Assembly (NCBI GenBank): GCA_017557005.1
Contig: JAFZFZ010000048.1
Span: forward strand, 1 to 63,151
Direction: 5' to 3'
From: Bacteroidaceae bacterium
GTDB lineage: Bacteria > Bacteroidota > Bacteroidia > Bacteroidales > Bacteroidaceae
Length of the DNA stretch: 63,151 nt
Below the pieces are notes generated by a model. That model did not search any database. It was not told the DNA's origin and saw only the letters and a list, made by a program, of their open reading frames with translations. Of this stretch, positions 25,537-36,284 are shown piece by piece (positions within the stretch are counted from its first letter, which is position 1; each line of letters begins with the position of its first letter). A program made the translations under genes and the position numbers.

Positions 25537-27597
25537 ATGGAAAAGAAATTTAAGAGAACAACCGTGACCTCGGCACTTCCCTATGCCAACGGTCCGGTGC
25601 ATATCGGTCACTTGGCTGGTGTGTATGTGCCTGCCGACATCTATGTGCGTTACCTCCGCCTCAAGGGCGAGGAGGTGCTCTTCGTGGGTGGCTCTGATGA
25701 GCATGGCGTGCCCGTGACACAGCGTGCCCGCAAGGAGGGTATCACTCCGCAGGATGTGGTGGACCGCTATCACAATATCATCAAGGAGAGCTTCAAGGAG
25801 TTTGGTATCTCATTCGACGTATATAGCCGTACCACATCGGACGTGCATCATAAGTTTGCGTCGGACTTCTTCCGCAAACTCTACGACGAGGGTAAGCTGG
25901 TGGAGCAGTCAACCAAGCAGTTCTACGACGAGAAGACAGAGAAGTTCCTCACCGACCGCGACGTGGTGGGCGAGTGCCCCTACTGCCACAAGCAGGCTTA
26001 CGGTAACCAATGTGAGGAGGGCTGCGGACGTGCGCTGGAGCCTACCGAGCTCATCAATCCCCGTTCAAAGGAGACAGGTGAGACTCCCATCCTGAAGGAA
26101 ACCAAGAACTGGTACCTCCCCCTCAACGAGTATCAGCAGTGGCTGAAGGAGTGGATCCTGGAAAACCACAAAGAGTGGCGCCCCAATGTGTATGGCCAGT
26201 GCAAGTCATGGCTCGACATGGACCTCCAGCCTCGTGCTATGACCCGCGACCTCGACTGGGGTATCCCCGTGCCCGTAGAGGGTGCCGACGGCAAGGTGCT
26301 CTACGTATGGTTTGACGCGCCTATCGGCTACATCTCAAACACCAAGGAGCTGTGCGACAATGAGCCCGAGAAGTGGGGCTCGTGGGAGAAATGGTGGCAG
26401 AATGAGGATACACGCTTGCTCCACTTCATCGGTAAGGACAACATCGTGTTCCATTGCATCATCTTCCCCGTGATGATGAAGGCTCATGGCAAGTACGTGA
26501 TGCCCGACAACGTGCCCAGCAACGAGTTCCTCAACCTCGAGGATGACAAGATTTCAACCTCACGCAACTGGGCAGTGTGGTTGCACGAGTACCTCGTGGA
26601 CTTCCCCGGTAAGCAGGATGTGTTGCGCTATGTGCTCACAGCCAATGCTCCCGAGACAAAGGATAATAACTTTACCTGGCGCGACTTCCAGGCACGCAAC
26701 AATAATGAGCTCGTGGCTGTGTACGGTAACTTCGTGAACCGTGCGCTCGTGCTCACTCACAAGTACTTTGACGGTAAGGTGCCTGCTTTCGGCGAGCTCA
26801 CCGACTATGACAAGGCTACCATTGCAGAGTTTATGGATGTGAAGGCCGAGGTGGAGAAGCTGCTCGACGGATTCAAGTTCCGCGAGGCACAGAAGGAGGC
26901 TATGAACCTCGCCCGCATCGGTAACAAGTACCTTGCTGATACTGAGCCTTGGAAGCTGGCCAAGACCGACATGGAGCGCGTAGGTACCATCCTCAACCTC
27001 TCACTGCAGTTGGCGGCTAACCTCGCCATTGCTTTCGAGCCCTTCCTCCCCTTCAGTAGCGAGAAGCTGCGTGGCATGCTCGGCATGGAGACCTTCGAGT
27101 GGGAACAGCTCGGACGTACCGACCTGCTCGCTGCTGGCCATCAGTTGGGTAAGGCTGAACTCCTCTTCGAGAAGATTGAGGACAGCGCCATCGATGCTCA
27201 GATGCAGCGTCTCGAGGAAATCAAGAAGGCCAACGAGGCTGCCAACTACAAGGCTAACCCCGTGAAGCCGCTCGTATCGTTTGAGGATTGGGAGAAGCTC
27301 GACATCCGCGTAGGTACCGTGCTCGAGTGTGAGCGTGTGCCCAAGATGAAGAAGCTGCTCAAGTTTAAGATTGCCGACGGACTTGCTGACCGCACCATCG
27401 TGAGCGGTATCGCTGAGCACTGTGCTCCCGAGGAGCTCGTAGGCAAGCAGGTGCTCTTTATTGCCAACTTTGCTCCCCGCCAATTCAAGAATGGCCTCGT
27501 GAGCGAGGGTATGATCCTTAGCGCCGAGAACTTTGATGGCTTATTGGCTGTGACATCGCTCCTCCGCGAGGTGAAGCCCGGCAGCCAGGTGGTGTAA
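25537..27597 (+). CDS. metG: Methionyl-tRNA synthetase
   Basis: A 686-residue class I aminoacyl-tRNA synthetase. HIGH is at 22-25 and the KMSKS-equivalent is KISTS (338-342). A double-knuckle zinc insert is present ([17 protein letters not shown]), which places it in the E. coli-like MetG1 group. An anticodon-binding helical domain follows, then a short linker and a C-terminal OB-fold tRNA-binding/dimerisation domain (about 580-686, [24 protein letters not shown]). The gene has its own upstream gap of 178 bp from ychF and ends before a good terminator. Highly expressed housekeeping gene with strong codon bias. Confidence 0.96.
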   Translation: MEKKFKRTTVTSALPYANGPVHIGHLAGVYVPADIYVRYLRLKGEEVLFVGGSDEHGVPVTQRARKEGITPQDVVDRYHNIIKESFKEFGISFDVYSRTTSDVHHKFASDFFRKLYDEGKLVEQSTKQFYDEKTEKFLTDRDVVGECPYCHKQAYGNQCEEGCGRALEPTELINPRSKETGETPILKETKNWYLPLNEYQQWLKEWILENHKEWRPNVYGQCKSWLDMDLQPRAMTRDLDWGIPVPVEGADGKVLYVWFDAPIGYISNTKELCDNEPEKWGSWEKWWQNEDTRLLHFIGKDNIVFHCIIFPVMMKAHGKYVMPDNVPSNEFLNLEDDKISTSRNWAVWLHEYLVDFPGKQDVLRYVLTANAPETKDNNFTWRDFQARNNNELVAVYGNFVNRALVLTHKYFDGKVPAFGELTDYDKATIAEFMDVKAEVEKLLDGFKFREAQKEAMNLARIGNKYLADTEPWKLAKTDMERVGTILNLSLQLAANLAIAFEPFLPFSSEKLRGMLGMETFEWEQLGRTDLLAAGHQLGKAELLFEKIEDSAIDAQMQRLEEIKKANEAANYKANPVKPLVSFEDWEKLDIRVGTVLECERVPKMKKLLKFKIADGLADRTIVSGIAEHCAPEELVGKQVLFIANFAPRQFKNGLVSEGMILSAENFDGLLAVTSLLREVKPGSQVV

Positions 27598-27624
27598 GGT
27601 ATACTAACCATTAGCATATATGAT

Positions 27625-27664
27625 AGCAGCACTCCTCAGCATAGGGGTGCTGCTTATTTTTTGC
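27625..27664 (+). terminator. Rho-independent terminator after metG
   Basis: A 12-bp stem AGCAGCACTCCT / AGGGGTGCTGCT with one G-T wobble and a 6-nt loop, then TATTTTTTG. Confidence 0.85.
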
Positions 27665-27752
27665 ATCTAGGCGCAAAGTGTTGGAATGTTGGATAAAAGT
27701 TTCTACATTTGCATGGTAAAGCAATTATTCATCCCTTAAATCAAGTACCACG

Positions 27753-29039
27753 ATGCGCACACTCATCACCATCTTACTCACCTGCTGCTACACACTGCTG
27801 AGCGCTCAGGACATCTGTTACAAGTTTGACTTCACGAAAGGCAAGCGGGTCAAGGAGGACTATATCCGCGTAGGAACTGATATGCTGTATACACCCGAGC
27901 GGGGCTATGGATACGACTTTGTGGAGGAGGCTGCGGTGGCTGATAAGAACGCGCCTGCACCCTTCTACTTCTCGGTGGATGTGCCCGATGGAAACTATCG
28001 GGTGAGCATCGTGGTGGGTAGCACCCGAGCTGCGGGCATCACTACGCTGCGTGGCGAGAGCCGCCGCCTCTTCTATGAACGGGTGGCTACGAAGCGGGGC
28101 GAACTGAAGACGTGTACCTTTACCATCAATAAGCGCAACACCCACATCGGGGGCAACGAATATGTGCGTATCAAGCCGCGTGAGCAGGGTAAACTCAATT
28201 GGGACGACAAGCTCACCATCGAGGTGGCGGGCCCCATGCCGCAGATAGCAGAGATGACCATCGAACGCGTTGAGACTGCCACTACCGTGTTTCTCTGTGG
28301 CAACTCTACCGTAGTGGACCAGGACAATGAGCCGTGGGCAAGCTGGGGACAGATGATACCGCGATTCTTCGATGAGGAGGTGTGCTTTGCCAACTATGCC
28401 GAGTCGGGCGAGACGGCGGCTACCTTCATTGCTGCGGGCCGACTGAAGAAGTTGCTCACACAGGTGAAGGAGGGTGACTACATCATTGTGGAGTTTGGCC
28501 ACAATGACCAGAAGCGTAAGGGAGTGGGCGAGGGGGCTTTCTACTCCTTTATGACCAATATGAAGATATTTGTGGATGAGGCGCAACGACGCGGTGCCGT
28601 ACCTATCCTCGTGACTCCCACACAACGTCGTAGTTTCAATGGGGAGGGTAAGATTACGGATACGCACCTGGACTTCCCCGATGCGACGCGCTTCCTCTGT
28701 AATCGCGAGGGAGTTCACCTTATCGACCTGCATGCCATGACGCGCACACTCTACGAGGCCATGGGGCCCGAGGCATCAAAAGGGGCCTTTGTGCATTATC
28801 CCGCAGGTAGCTACCCAGGACAGGATAAGCCGCTGGCCGACAACACGCACTTTAACCCTTATGGAGCCTATCAGATCAGCAAATGTATTATCGAGGGCAT
28901 GAAGGCGCTCGACATTGAGCTACTGCGCCACCTGCGCCCCGACTATATACCCTACGACCCTGCACATCCGGATGAGCGCAGTGCTTTCGTGTGGGACGAC
29001 AGTCGATTTGTGGAGATCGCGAAGCCGGATGGAAACTAA
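27753..29039 (+). CDS. SGNH esterase, rhamnogalacturonan acetylesterase-like (CE12)
   Basis: A 428-residue exported protein. The signal peptide ends near LLSAQ (residue 19). A beta-rich N-terminal domain (about 20-175) precedes an SGNH hydrolase domain: block I FLCGNSTVVDQD with Ser185, block III VEFGHNDQK, and block V DNTHFNPYG with Asp363/His366. The GNST form of block I and the WG-Q-IPRFF follow-up are typical of CE12 enzymes, which remove acetyl groups from pectic rhamnogalacturonan. It would fit with the GH105 enzyme near the window end. It overlaps the stop of the convergent DUF456 gene by 4 bp. Confidence 0.86.
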   Translation: MRTLITILLTCCYTLLSAQDICYKFDFTKGKRVKEDYIRVGTDMLYTPERGYGYDFVEEAAVADKNAPAPFYFSVDVPDGNYRVSIVVGSTRAAGITTLRGESRRLFYERVATKRGELKTCTFTINKRNTHIGGNEYVRIKPREQGKLNWDDKLTIEVAGPMPQIAEMTIERVETATTVFLCGNSTVVDQDNEPWASWGQMIPRFFDEEVCFANYAESGETAATFIAAGRLKKLLTQVKEGDYIIVEFGHNDQKRKGVGEGAFYSFMTNMKIFVDEAQRRGAVPILVTPTQRRSFNGEGKITDTHLDFPDATRFLCNREGVHLIDLHAMTRTLYEAMGPEASKGAFVHYPAGSYPGQDKPLADNTHFNPYGAYQISKCIIEGMKALDIELLRHLRPDYIPYDPAHPDERSAFVWDDSRFVEIAKPDGN

Positions 29040-29524
29040 AAAATAATCTGTATAACCTCTACGGCAATCATAAATAGCAGGATGCCGCTGTAGATGATCT
29101 TTAGGCCCGTGGTGAGCACGAAGCCTACGAACGACATTAGGGCTACCTTCAACGCCTTTCCCTTCGAGGCACTCTCCATGAGTTCGCCAATGAAGGCACC
29201 CACGAACGGACCCAGGATAAGGCCCCAAGGCGGGAAGAAGAAGAGTCCGGCAATGAGTCCGGCCACAGAGCCGCGTGTGGCCTGCTTGCCGCCCCCACTG
29301 AGGTTGGTGAGCCACACGGGGGCTATATAGTCGAGCACCGATACGATGACCAGGAAGATGCCGCATATCCACAAGGCGACATTGCTGATGGTGGCCTCCT
29401 CGCAAGGGAGCAGCAGCAGTAATCCGACATAGCTGATAGGTGCACCCGGCAGAGCGGGGAGCACAGAGCCCAAGAGTCCGACAATGCCGCACACAAGGGC
29501 AAGGATGATGAGTAAGGTTTCCAC
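29036..29524 (-). CDS. DUF456 family membrane protein
   Basis: A 162-residue protein with five or so hydrophobic segments and many glycines. LGSVLPALPGAPISYVGLLLL and GSVAGLIAGLFFFPPWGLILGPFVGAFIGEL are the pattern I associate with DUF456. The repeated glycine-rich segment is typical of internally duplicated small membrane proteins. The function is unknown. It sits 31 bp downstream of ispG on the same strand and is probably co-transcribed with it. Confidence 0.85.
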   Translation of the reverse strand: METLLIILALVCGIVGLLGSVLPALPGAPISYVGLLLLLPCEEATISNVALWICGIFLVIVSVLDYIAPVWLTNLSGGGKQATRGSVAGLIAGLFFFPPWGLILGPFVGAFIGELMESASKGKALKVALMSFVGFVLTTGLKIIYSGILLFMIAVEVIQIIF

Positions 29525-29555
29525 TTCTTTAATTGAAAATTAAAACGTGTCGCTT

Positions 29556-31412
29556 TTAATTCTTCACTTTTAGCTCTTCATTCTTATTGATCAGTTCCAG
29601 CAGCTTCTCCACGGCATGCTCCTCGGGAATGTTCTTCTCGATGCACTCCTTCTGTTTGTAGAGGCTCACTTTACCGCGTGCAGCACCTACGTAGCCATAG
29701 TCGGCATCGGCCATCTCGCCAGGACCATTCACGATGCAGCCCATGATGGCAATCTTGAGACCCTTGAGGTGCGATGTAGCAGCCTTGATGCGGGCAATGG
29801 TGTCTTCCAATGCGTAGAGCGTACGGCCACAGCCGGGGCACGAGATGTACTCGGTCTTGCTGGTGCGCACACGCGCTGCTTGCAGAATGTTGAGTGCTGT
29901 AGCGTCAATCTGCTGGGGTGCGATGTTATCGCCTATGTTGTGGATATAGAGTCCGTCAACGAGTCCATCGATGCAGAGTACGCCACTGTCAGCAGCAGCA
30001 CGCAACTGGAGATCAGAGAGCGACTCCTCGGCATAGTGCTGGAAGTAGACGATGGGGTTGGTGATGCCTTCGTGCATGAGCAGATGGGCCAAAGCGCGGT
30101 GCTCGCCCACACGATGCAGGTGTCCGGTTTGGTGTACGATGACCACCTCGGGGTGTGTCTTGAGGCATGCCAGCACCTCTTCAGAGCATTGGCTATAGGT
30201 GACAAAGAGGAACTTGAGCGGAGCGGGACACATGGCCAGGAGGGGCAGGTAGTTGCGCTCACCGAAGCCCATGAATACGGGGTAGGTGTTCTTCTCGCCT
30301 GTCCATGCCGGAGCATCTACAATGAGGGGTATGTCGGGGCGGTTCTCGGGCAGGGTGCTACCGCAGTAGAGGTAGTCGGGGCGGAGGTTGGCATCGAAGG
30401 TACGCTCCTTGCCAAAGCAGCTGCCGATGACTACAGGCACTTGTCCGCCACCAATATTGGATACGGCATGGGTGGTGCGGCGCTCGGGAGCAAAGTAGTT
30501 GAACTCCTTGGCTACGACGCCCTCGATGGGCAGATGTATGGCATGTGCGGTTACGTATTGTACCAACGATTGTGCTACGGGAATCTCGGCCTCGGGAGCC
30601 TCGCTCAGCGATACGCGTATGGTGTCGCCCAAGCCGTCGTAGAGTAGGGCGCCTATGCCCACAGCACTCTTGATACGGCCATCTTCGCCTTCACCGGCTT
30701 CGGTAACGCCCAGGTGCAAGGGGAACGACATGCCCTCCTTCTCCATGGTGGCTACGAGCAGGCGCACGGTGCGCACCATAATGACGGTGTTGCTGGCTTT
30801 GATGGAGATGACTACGTTGGTAAACTCCTCGGCCACGCAGATGCGCAGAAACTCCATACATGACTCTACCATGCCCTCGGGTGTGTCGCCATAGCGACTC
30901 ATGATGCGGTCGCTGAGCGAACCGTGGTTGACGCCGATGCGGATGGCGGTGTGGTTCTCCTTACAGATGTTGAGGAAGGGAATCAGCTTGGCGCGTATCT
31001 TTTCAATCTCTGCCGCATACTCCTCATCGGTGTAGGTGAGCTGCTTGAAGGTGCGGGCGGTGTCTACATAGTTGCCGGGGTTGATGCGCACCTTCTCGGC
31101 ATAGAGTGCTGCCACATCGGCTACGCGGGCATTGAAGTGCACGTCGGCTACGAGGGGGGTATCGATACCTTGGTTACGCAAAGCAGCATTGATCTCGCGC
31201 AGGTTTTCGGCCTCGCGCACACCCTGGGTGGTGAGGCGCACATACTCGCCACCTGCCTCGACGATGCGACGGGCTTGTGCTACCGAACCTTCTGTATCGG
31301 TGGTGGCTGTGGTGGTCATTGATTGCACACGAATGGGGTTATCGCCTCCTAAGGGAGTACCGCCAATCTGTATCTCACTGCTTGTGCGGCGTTGGTAGTT
31401 GAATAGGTTCAT
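29556..31412 (-). CDS. ispG: 4-hydroxy-3-methylbut-2-enyl diphosphate synthase IspG, long form
   Basis: The iron-sulfur enzyme of the MEP isoprenoid pathway, which converts ME-cPP into HMBPP. The TIM-barrel domain starts with IQIGGTPLGGDNPIRVQSMT. The C-terminal [4Fe-4S] domain has SCPGCGRTLYAL and the later GCIVNGPGEM. At 618 residues it is the long type with an extra domain between barrel and cluster domain (about 280-500), as in Bacteroidetes, Chlamydiae and plants. It lies upstream of the DUF456 gene and 22 bp downstream of the M16 gene; all three run on the minus strand. Confidence 0.95.
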   Translation of the reverse strand: MNLFNYQRRTSSEIQIGGTPLGGDNPIRVQSMTTTATTDTEGSVAQARRIVEAGGEYVRLTTQGVREAENLREINAALRNQGIDTPLVADVHFNARVADVAALYAEKVRINPGNYVDTARTFKQLTYTDEEYAAEIEKIRAKLIPFLNICKENHTAIRIGVNHGSLSDRIMSRYGDTPEGMVESCMEFLRICVAEEFTNVVISIKASNTVIMVRTVRLLVATMEKEGMSFPLHLGVTEAGEGEDGRIKSAVGIGALLYDGLGDTIRVSLSEAPEAEIPVAQSLVQYVTAHAIHLPIEGVVAKEFNYFAPERRTTHAVSNIGGGQVPVVIGSCFGKERTFDANLRPDYLYCGSTLPENRPDIPLIVDAPAWTGEKNTYPVFMGFGERNYLPLLAMCPAPLKFLFVTYSQCSEEVLACLKTHPEVVIVHQTGHLHRVGEHRALAHLLMHEGITNPIVYFQHYAEESLSDLQLRAAADSGVLCIDGLVDGLYIHNIGDNIAPQQIDATALNILQAARVRTSKTEYISCPGCGRTLYALEDTIARIKAATSHLKGLKIAIMGCIVNGPGEMADADYGYVGAARGKVSLYKQKECIEKNIPEEHAVEKLLELINKNEELKVKN

Positions 31413-31434
31413 ATGATTGTTTGTTGTTGATTTT

Positions 31435-34242
31435 TTATATATTGGGGTTCATGATGACTTCGGCTGTGTGGCGCGAGCGGATGAGCTTGCGTGCCATGCG
31501 CTGCACATCCTTGGGGGTGACCTCGCGCAGGGCTTCGCCTGTGTCTAAGGTGGTGTGGTCGGCATAGCGTGCGTAGTCGGTGAGTGCTGCCATCCAATAG
31601 GCATCGCTACCCTTATAGTCCTGGTGCTGCTTCAGCAGATACTCGCGAGCCTTGCTGAATGCCTCGACTGAGGGACCCTCTTCGGCCACTTGGCGAAGGA
31701 GGCCGATGGCCTTGTTGAGCAGCGGCTGAGCCTGCTGGGGATTGGTGTTGAAGTTGTACATCAGAGTGAGTTCGTCGGCCGGTTGGCGCGAGATGCGTGA
31801 GGTGACCGACACGTTGTAGGTGCCGCTCTCCTGTTCGCGCAAGGTCTCAGTGCAGAGGGTGTTCATTACCTCGCTCAGAAGGGCGCAGGTGGCATTGCTA
31901 TGTGCTGTGTAGCGCTCTTTTGCGGTGATGTTATAGATGACCGTGGTGACGGGATTCTCCATCGGGATATGTACGTGAGCCACATGCTTGCCCCGGCGCA
32001 GGCGGGGCAGAGCGGCGAGGTCGGCTTTCTCGCGCAGCTTGGCATTGCCGGGCAGCGAGGCGATGTATTGGCAGATGAGGGGTGTGAGTGCAGCTTTGTC
32101 GATGTTGCCTACAAAGATGAAGGTGAAGTCGGCCGCATTGGCAAAGCGCTCGCTGAAGAGCTGGCATGTGCGGTCGTAATCAACGCTGTCGGCCAAGGCC
32201 ATGATAGCTTTGCGTTGGCGGGGATGAGGCTCATACATGGTACTGCGTAGGGTGTCGGCAAAGAGGCTCATCGGGCTGCTCTGCTGCTGCATCGCCGAGT
32301 AGTGTGTGCTCTGCTGCCAGCGAGCGAAGGCGTCATAGTCTTTTCGCACGGTGGTAAAGCGCAGGTGCAACAACTGCAGGAGTTGCTCCGTATCGTCCTT
32401 GGTGCAGCCTCCGCTGAAGGTTTCGGTAAGCGTGCCTACGTTGGTCTTGTACGATACGTTGTGTCCCTCCAAGGCACGGCCCAAGTCGCGGCCCGAGAGT
32501 TCGCCCAAGCCACCCATCGATGGAAGCGCATTGATGGCATTGATGTTGGCATACTCGCTATCGCCGATGAGCGAGGTGCCTCCATTGCTGGTTGCCGTGA
32601 GGCGTATGGTGTTGCTCGGGGCAGACTTCAGTATCACGCGGGCACCGTTGCTGAGGGTGAACTCGGTGGCGTCGTAGCGCTTGTTGTGCTTGGTGGCTAC
32701 GATGGTACCTGCTTGGGGCTTGGTGGTCATGAGCTCGGGTGCTGGCTCCAGCTGCGGTATCTTGTGCGGCTGTGTAGGTTGGCGCCATGCTTGGCTGTAT
32801 GCGGTGAGCACCTCCTCTTCGGTGGGCCATTGGTAGCTCTCGTGTGCACGACCCTGGAGGAGGATGGCGATGCCTCCACGGCTGTAGAGGTATTGGGCAA
32901 AGCGTGCATTTACCTTGTCAAGCGTCATCTCGGAGAGCAGTTGGCGATTGAGCTCGGCAGTCTGCTGCATCGATAGGAGCGGATTGCCGTGGAGGAAGTG
33001 GTCCATGCAACGCTGCACGAGGAAGTTGCTGGGCAGCTGTGCGCCGCCTTGTGCCTCCATCTGGCGGAGCGATAGGATGATCTGTGCACATACACGCTCA
33101 TATTCCTCGGCCGAGAAGCCATGAGTCAATGCTTGGCTGAGCATGTAGACGAGCATCTGCATGCCTCCTTGCCAGTTGTTGCCTTGGAATCCGACGGAGG
33201 CAGATAAGGCCTTCTTGGTCATTGCCAGTGAATAGTCGCCATCCGAGAAGCGCACGCTGGCTCCTTGGGGTAACATGCCTGCCTGCTGGTAGTCGGCAAT
33301 GCGGGCTGTAAGCATCGACATCACCATGGCGCGGCAGAAGACATCGCGCTGTCCCTCAAGGGTGAGGTTGGCGCCCATGGGGAGGGGATCGTACTTATAG
33401 CTGATACGCAGGGTGCCTGATGAGAGCTCGGGGTCGGTGCCGATGGCTACGATGGGAGCTGCATTGTCGGGCACGGTGTGGTAAATACGTTCGGGAGCAC
33501 CGGCAGACACCTTAACATCGCTCCATAGCTTGCTGATGCTGCTCTCTACATAGGCTGCATCCACATCGCCCACGACGATGACAGCTTGCAGATCGGGACG
33601 GTACCACCGGTGATAGTAGTCGCGCAATGCCTGATAGGGGAAGTGGTCGACCACCTTCATCAGACCGATAGGCATGCGGTAGGCATAGCGGTTACTGTCG
33701 GGGAAGAGTCGAGGGAGGGTCTGCTCATAGATGCGGTCGCGGGCGCTACGCTTGCTGCGCCACTCCTCGTGTATCACTTGGCGCTCGGCATCAATCTCCT
33801 TATCGTCGAGGGTGATATGGGCACTCCAGTCGTTGAGTATCAGGAGGCACGAGTCTACCAATCCTGCACGCTGGGTGGGCACATTGGAGATGCTATACAC
33901 CGTGTAGTCAAACGAGGTGTAGGCATTGATGTCGGTGCCAAACTTCACTCCATTCTCCTCAAGGTAGCTGATGAGGCGCTTGCCAGGAAAGTGCTTGGTA
34001 CCGTTGAAGGCCATATGCTCAAGGAAGTGGGCCAAGCCGCGCTGATGCTCCTCTTCAAGCATCGAGCCTACGCGCTGCACAAGGTAGAATTCAGCCTCCT
34101 GGCGAGGTTGTGCATTCGGGTAGATATAGTAGGTGAGTCCGTTGTCGAGCTTGCCATGTCGCACCGTGGCGTCCATGGGCAGTGTCTGCGCTTGGGCGAT
34201 GCACAGGGTGAACAAGAGTATCCATGTGGAGAGTATACGCAT
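31435..34242 (-). CDS. M16 family zinc metallopeptidase, secreted
   Basis: A 935-residue two-repeat M16 protease. The signal peptide MRILSTWILLFTLCIAQAQ is followed by the first repeat with the zinc motif HFLEH (72-76) and FNGTKHFPG. The acidic third ligand lies in ERQVIHEEWRSK. The second repeat begins near residue 500 (TEFTLSNGARVILK). The frame extends upstream to 34338, but a minus-strand -7-like TAATTTTG just upstream and the signal peptide favour ATG 34242. It shares only the fold with the 19879 M16 gene; the two are diverged, not a recent duplication. ispG follows after 22 bp. Confidence 0.92.
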   Translation of the reverse strand: MRILSTWILLFTLCIAQAQTLPMDATVRHGKLDNGLTYYIYPNAQPRQEAEFYLVQRVGSMLEEEHQRGLAHFLEHMAFNGTKHFPGKRLISYLEENGVKFGTDINAYTSFDYTVYSISNVPTQRAGLVDSCLLILNDWSAHITLDDKEIDAERQVIHEEWRSKRSARDRIYEQTLPRLFPDSNRYAYRMPIGLMKVVDHFPYQALRDYYHRWYRPDLQAVIVVGDVDAAYVESSISKLWSDVKVSAGAPERIYHTVPDNAAPIVAIGTDPELSSGTLRISYKYDPLPMGANLTLEGQRDVFCRAMVMSMLTARIADYQQAGMLPQGASVRFSDGDYSLAMTKKALSASVGFQGNNWQGGMQMLVYMLSQALTHGFSAEEYERVCAQIILSLRQMEAQGGAQLPSNFLVQRCMDHFLHGNPLLSMQQTAELNRQLLSEMTLDKVNARFAQYLYSRGGIAILLQGRAHESYQWPTEEEVLTAYSQAWRQPTQPHKIPQLEPAPELMTTKPQAGTIVATKHNKRYDATEFTLSNGARVILKSAPSNTIRLTATSNGGTSLIGDSEYANINAINALPSMGGLGELSGRDLGRALEGHNVSYKTNVGTLTETFSGGCTKDDTEQLLQLLHLRFTTVRKDYDAFARWQQSTHYSAMQQQSSPMSLFADTLRSTMYEPHPRQRKAIMALADSVDYDRTCQLFSERFANAADFTFIFVGNIDKAALTPLICQYIASLPGNAKLREKADLAALPRLRRGKHVAHVHIPMENPVTTVIYNITAKERYTAHSNATCALLSEVMNTLCTETLREQESGTYNVSVTSRISRQPADELTLMYNFNTNPQQAQPLLNKAIGLLRQVAEEGPSVEAFSKAREYLLKQHQDYKGSDAYWMAALTDYARYADHTTLDTGEALREVTPKDVQRMARKLIRSRHTAEVIMNPNI

Positions 34243-34470
34243 ACTGAGGAAGGGGTTAAGATTTCGAATGCTTTTTATCGATTTTCGTAATGTCTGTAAT
34301 AACTTGACAAAATTAGTATAAGGTGAGCGAAAAAGCAAAACTTGCTCCGTTTTTTTGACCTTGTCGCGAGGGAGGGGTAAACTGAAAAGTGCAGTGCAAG
34401 CCTAAAAAAAATGGTGGCAAAGTACAATATGAGCAGTTTTATTATTAAATTTGTGCACTAATTCATTTCT

Positions 34471-35442
34471 ATGGAGCTATACAACATCATCACCAAACCT
34501 ATTGAGGCAGAGTTCGCTGCTTTCAGAAAGATGCAGGACGACTTGGCTTTGAACCCCAATCCGCTGTTGAGGGAGATTATCCTCCATGTCAATAAGCAGC
34601 GTGGCAAACAGATGCGTCCGATGATGGTGATGCTCTTCGGAAAGGTGTTTGGCGAGGTGTCTGATACTACCTACAATGCAGCTCTTGCACTCGAACTGCT
34701 TCATACGGCCAGTTTGGTACACGATGATGTGGTGGACGATAGCATGCAACGCCGCGGACAGGCTTCGGTGAACGCCCTATACAACAATAAATTGGCTGTG
34801 CTTGTGGGCGACTATCTGCTCTCTACAGCGCTTGTCTTTACAGGCCGTTGTGGCGACCCTCGCATCACAGATATCGTTGGTGCCTTGGGACAAACGTTGG
34901 CCGATGGTGAAATCTTCCAGATGTTCCATAGCCACGAGAAAATGGTGTCTGAGGAGGTATACTTCGAGATTATCCGCAAAAAAACGGCATCGCTCTTCTC
35001 TTCGTGTGCAGAGATTGGTGCTTTGTCAGCAGGTGCTCAACCCGACGATGTGGCTCGTGCACGCCAGATAGGTGAATATATCGGTATCTGTTTCCAGATT
35101 CGTGACGATATCTTCGACTACTATAGCAACGATGTGGGCAAGCCTACTGGTAACGATATGCGCGAGGGCAAGCTCACCCTGCCCATCATCTATGCTGTAC
35201 GCACGGAGGGTGACGACCGCATTTGCGAGATGATTGACCGCCTAAAGGCTGGTGAACTCTCGGAAGCTGAAATAGGTGAACTCATTGAGTTTGCCAAGGC
35301 AAAGGGTGGCATCGAATATGCTGAGCGCACCATGCAGGAGTATCGCAAGAAGGCCATCGACCTGCTCCCCGCAAGCATTGATGAGGATATACGTAATGCC
35401 ATCATCGCATACATGGATGCGGTAATCAATAGATCAAAGTAA
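34471..35442 (+). CDS. ispB: Long-chain polyprenyl diphosphate synthase (IspB-like)
   Basis: A 323-residue trans-prenyltransferase that extends farnesyl diphosphate with isopentenyl diphosphate. The first aspartate-rich motif is DDVVD (85-89) in LVHDDVVDDSMQRRGQ and the second is in QIRDDIFDYY. The residues before the first motif (LELLHTAS) lack bulky aromatics, which fits a long product such as the C40 chain for menaquinone side chains. It has its own -7 box TAAATTTG (34446-34453). It complements IspG in isoprenoid supply, though it is on the opposite strand. Product chain length is inferred. Confidence 0.9.
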   Translation: MELYNIITKPIEAEFAAFRKMQDDLALNPNPLLREIILHVNKQRGKQMRPMMVMLFGKVFGEVSDTTYNAALALELLHTASLVHDDVVDDSMQRRGQASVNALYNNKLAVLVGDYLLSTALVFTGRCGDPRITDIVGALGQTLADGEIFQMFHSHEKMVSEEVYFEIIRKKTASLFSSCAEIGALSAGAQPDDVARARQIGEYIGICFQIRDDIFDYYSNDVGKPTGNDMREGKLTLPIIYAVRTEGDDRICEMIDRLKAGELSEAEIGELIEFAKAKGGIEYAERTMQEYRKKAIDLLPASIDEDIRNAIIAYMDAVINRSK

Positions 35443-35460
35443 TCTCTTTTCTTTATTTTA

Positions 35461-36261
35461 TTATTGAGCCCGTAACTCCCAAAAGGCTACGGCAGCAGCG
35501 GCTGCCACGTTCAGTGAGTCTACGCCGTGAGCCATGGGTATGCGCACCACATAGTCGGCCGCACGTATTACCTCGTGTGCCAATCCGTCGCCCTCGGTGC
35601 CCATGATGATGGCCAGGCGCTGGATGCTCTTCAGAGCGGGGTAGTCGATAGATACCGAGTCGTCGGTAAGAGCCATGGCAGCAGTCGTGAACCCCTCGGC
35701 ATGCAGTTCCTCTTCGATGTTGTCCACCCATGTCCAAGGCACGAGAAATACCGAACCCATTGATACACGCACGGCACGGCGGTTGAGGGGGTCGCATGCG
35801 GTGCGTGAGAGTAGCACTGCATCGATACCTAAGGCTGCAGCCGAGCGGAAGATGGCGCCGATATTGGTCGTGTCAGTAACGCTATCAATCACTACCACTC
35901 TGCGTGCATCCTTCAGTACAGTTGATAGGGGAGGCATCTCGGGGCGTAGCATGGCACACAGCACACCGCGTGTGAGTGTGTAGCCCGTGAGTGCAGCCAG
36001 CAATTCGCGGCTACCCGTATATATAGGTATATCGCCACAGCGCTCTACGATGTCGGCAGCGTCGCCCGTGATGTGGCGCTCTTCGCACAGCAGAGCTTGC
36101 GGCACATAGCCTGCATCCATGGCTACGCGTATCACCTTGGGGCTTTCGGCAATGAACACCCCTTTGTCGGGCTCGATGCGGCGGCGCAACTGCGCCTCGG
36201 TGAGGGTGCTAAACACCTCTATGCCGGGGTGGTCGAGCGATGTGATGTGTATGATGGGCAT
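35461..36261 (-). CDS. SpoU/TrmH-family RNA 2'-O-methyltransferase, with substrate-binding domain
   Basis: A 266-residue SPOUT enzyme. The N-terminal part (LTEAQLRRRIEPDKGVFIAE) resembles the L30e-like RNA-binding domain of rRNA ribose methyltransferases. The knot domain has DTTNIGAIFRSAAALG (motif 1), IIMGTEGDGL (motif 2) and IPMAHGVDSLNVAAAAAV (motif 3). It is longer than the SpoU protein at 4987-5523 and probably targets a different RNA. It is convergent with ispB (18-bp gap) and lies 23 bp downstream of the secreted hydrolase. Confidence 0.9.
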   Translation of the reverse strand: MPIIHITSLDHPGIEVFSTLTEAQLRRRIEPDKGVFIAESPKVIRVAMDAGYVPQALLCEERHITGDAADIVERCGDIPIYTGSRELLAALTGYTLTRGVLCAMLRPEMPPLSTVLKDARRVVVIDSVTDTTNIGAIFRSAAALGIDAVLLSRTACDPLNRRAVRVSMGSVFLVPWTWVDNIEEELHAEGFTTAAMALTDDSVSIDYPALKSIQRLAIIMGTEGDGLAHEVIRAADYVVRIPMAHGVDSLNVAAAAAVAFWELRAQ

Positions 36262-36284
36262 AAGCTACGTTGCTATGGAGAGAA

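Noticed and set aside
29616..30647. 343-codon open frame on the plus strand
   Set aside because: Antisense to ispG; no recognisable motif.
19879..34242. The two M16 proteases as a recent duplication
   Set aside because: They share only the zinc motif and fold; signal type, spacing and sequence differ along the whole length.
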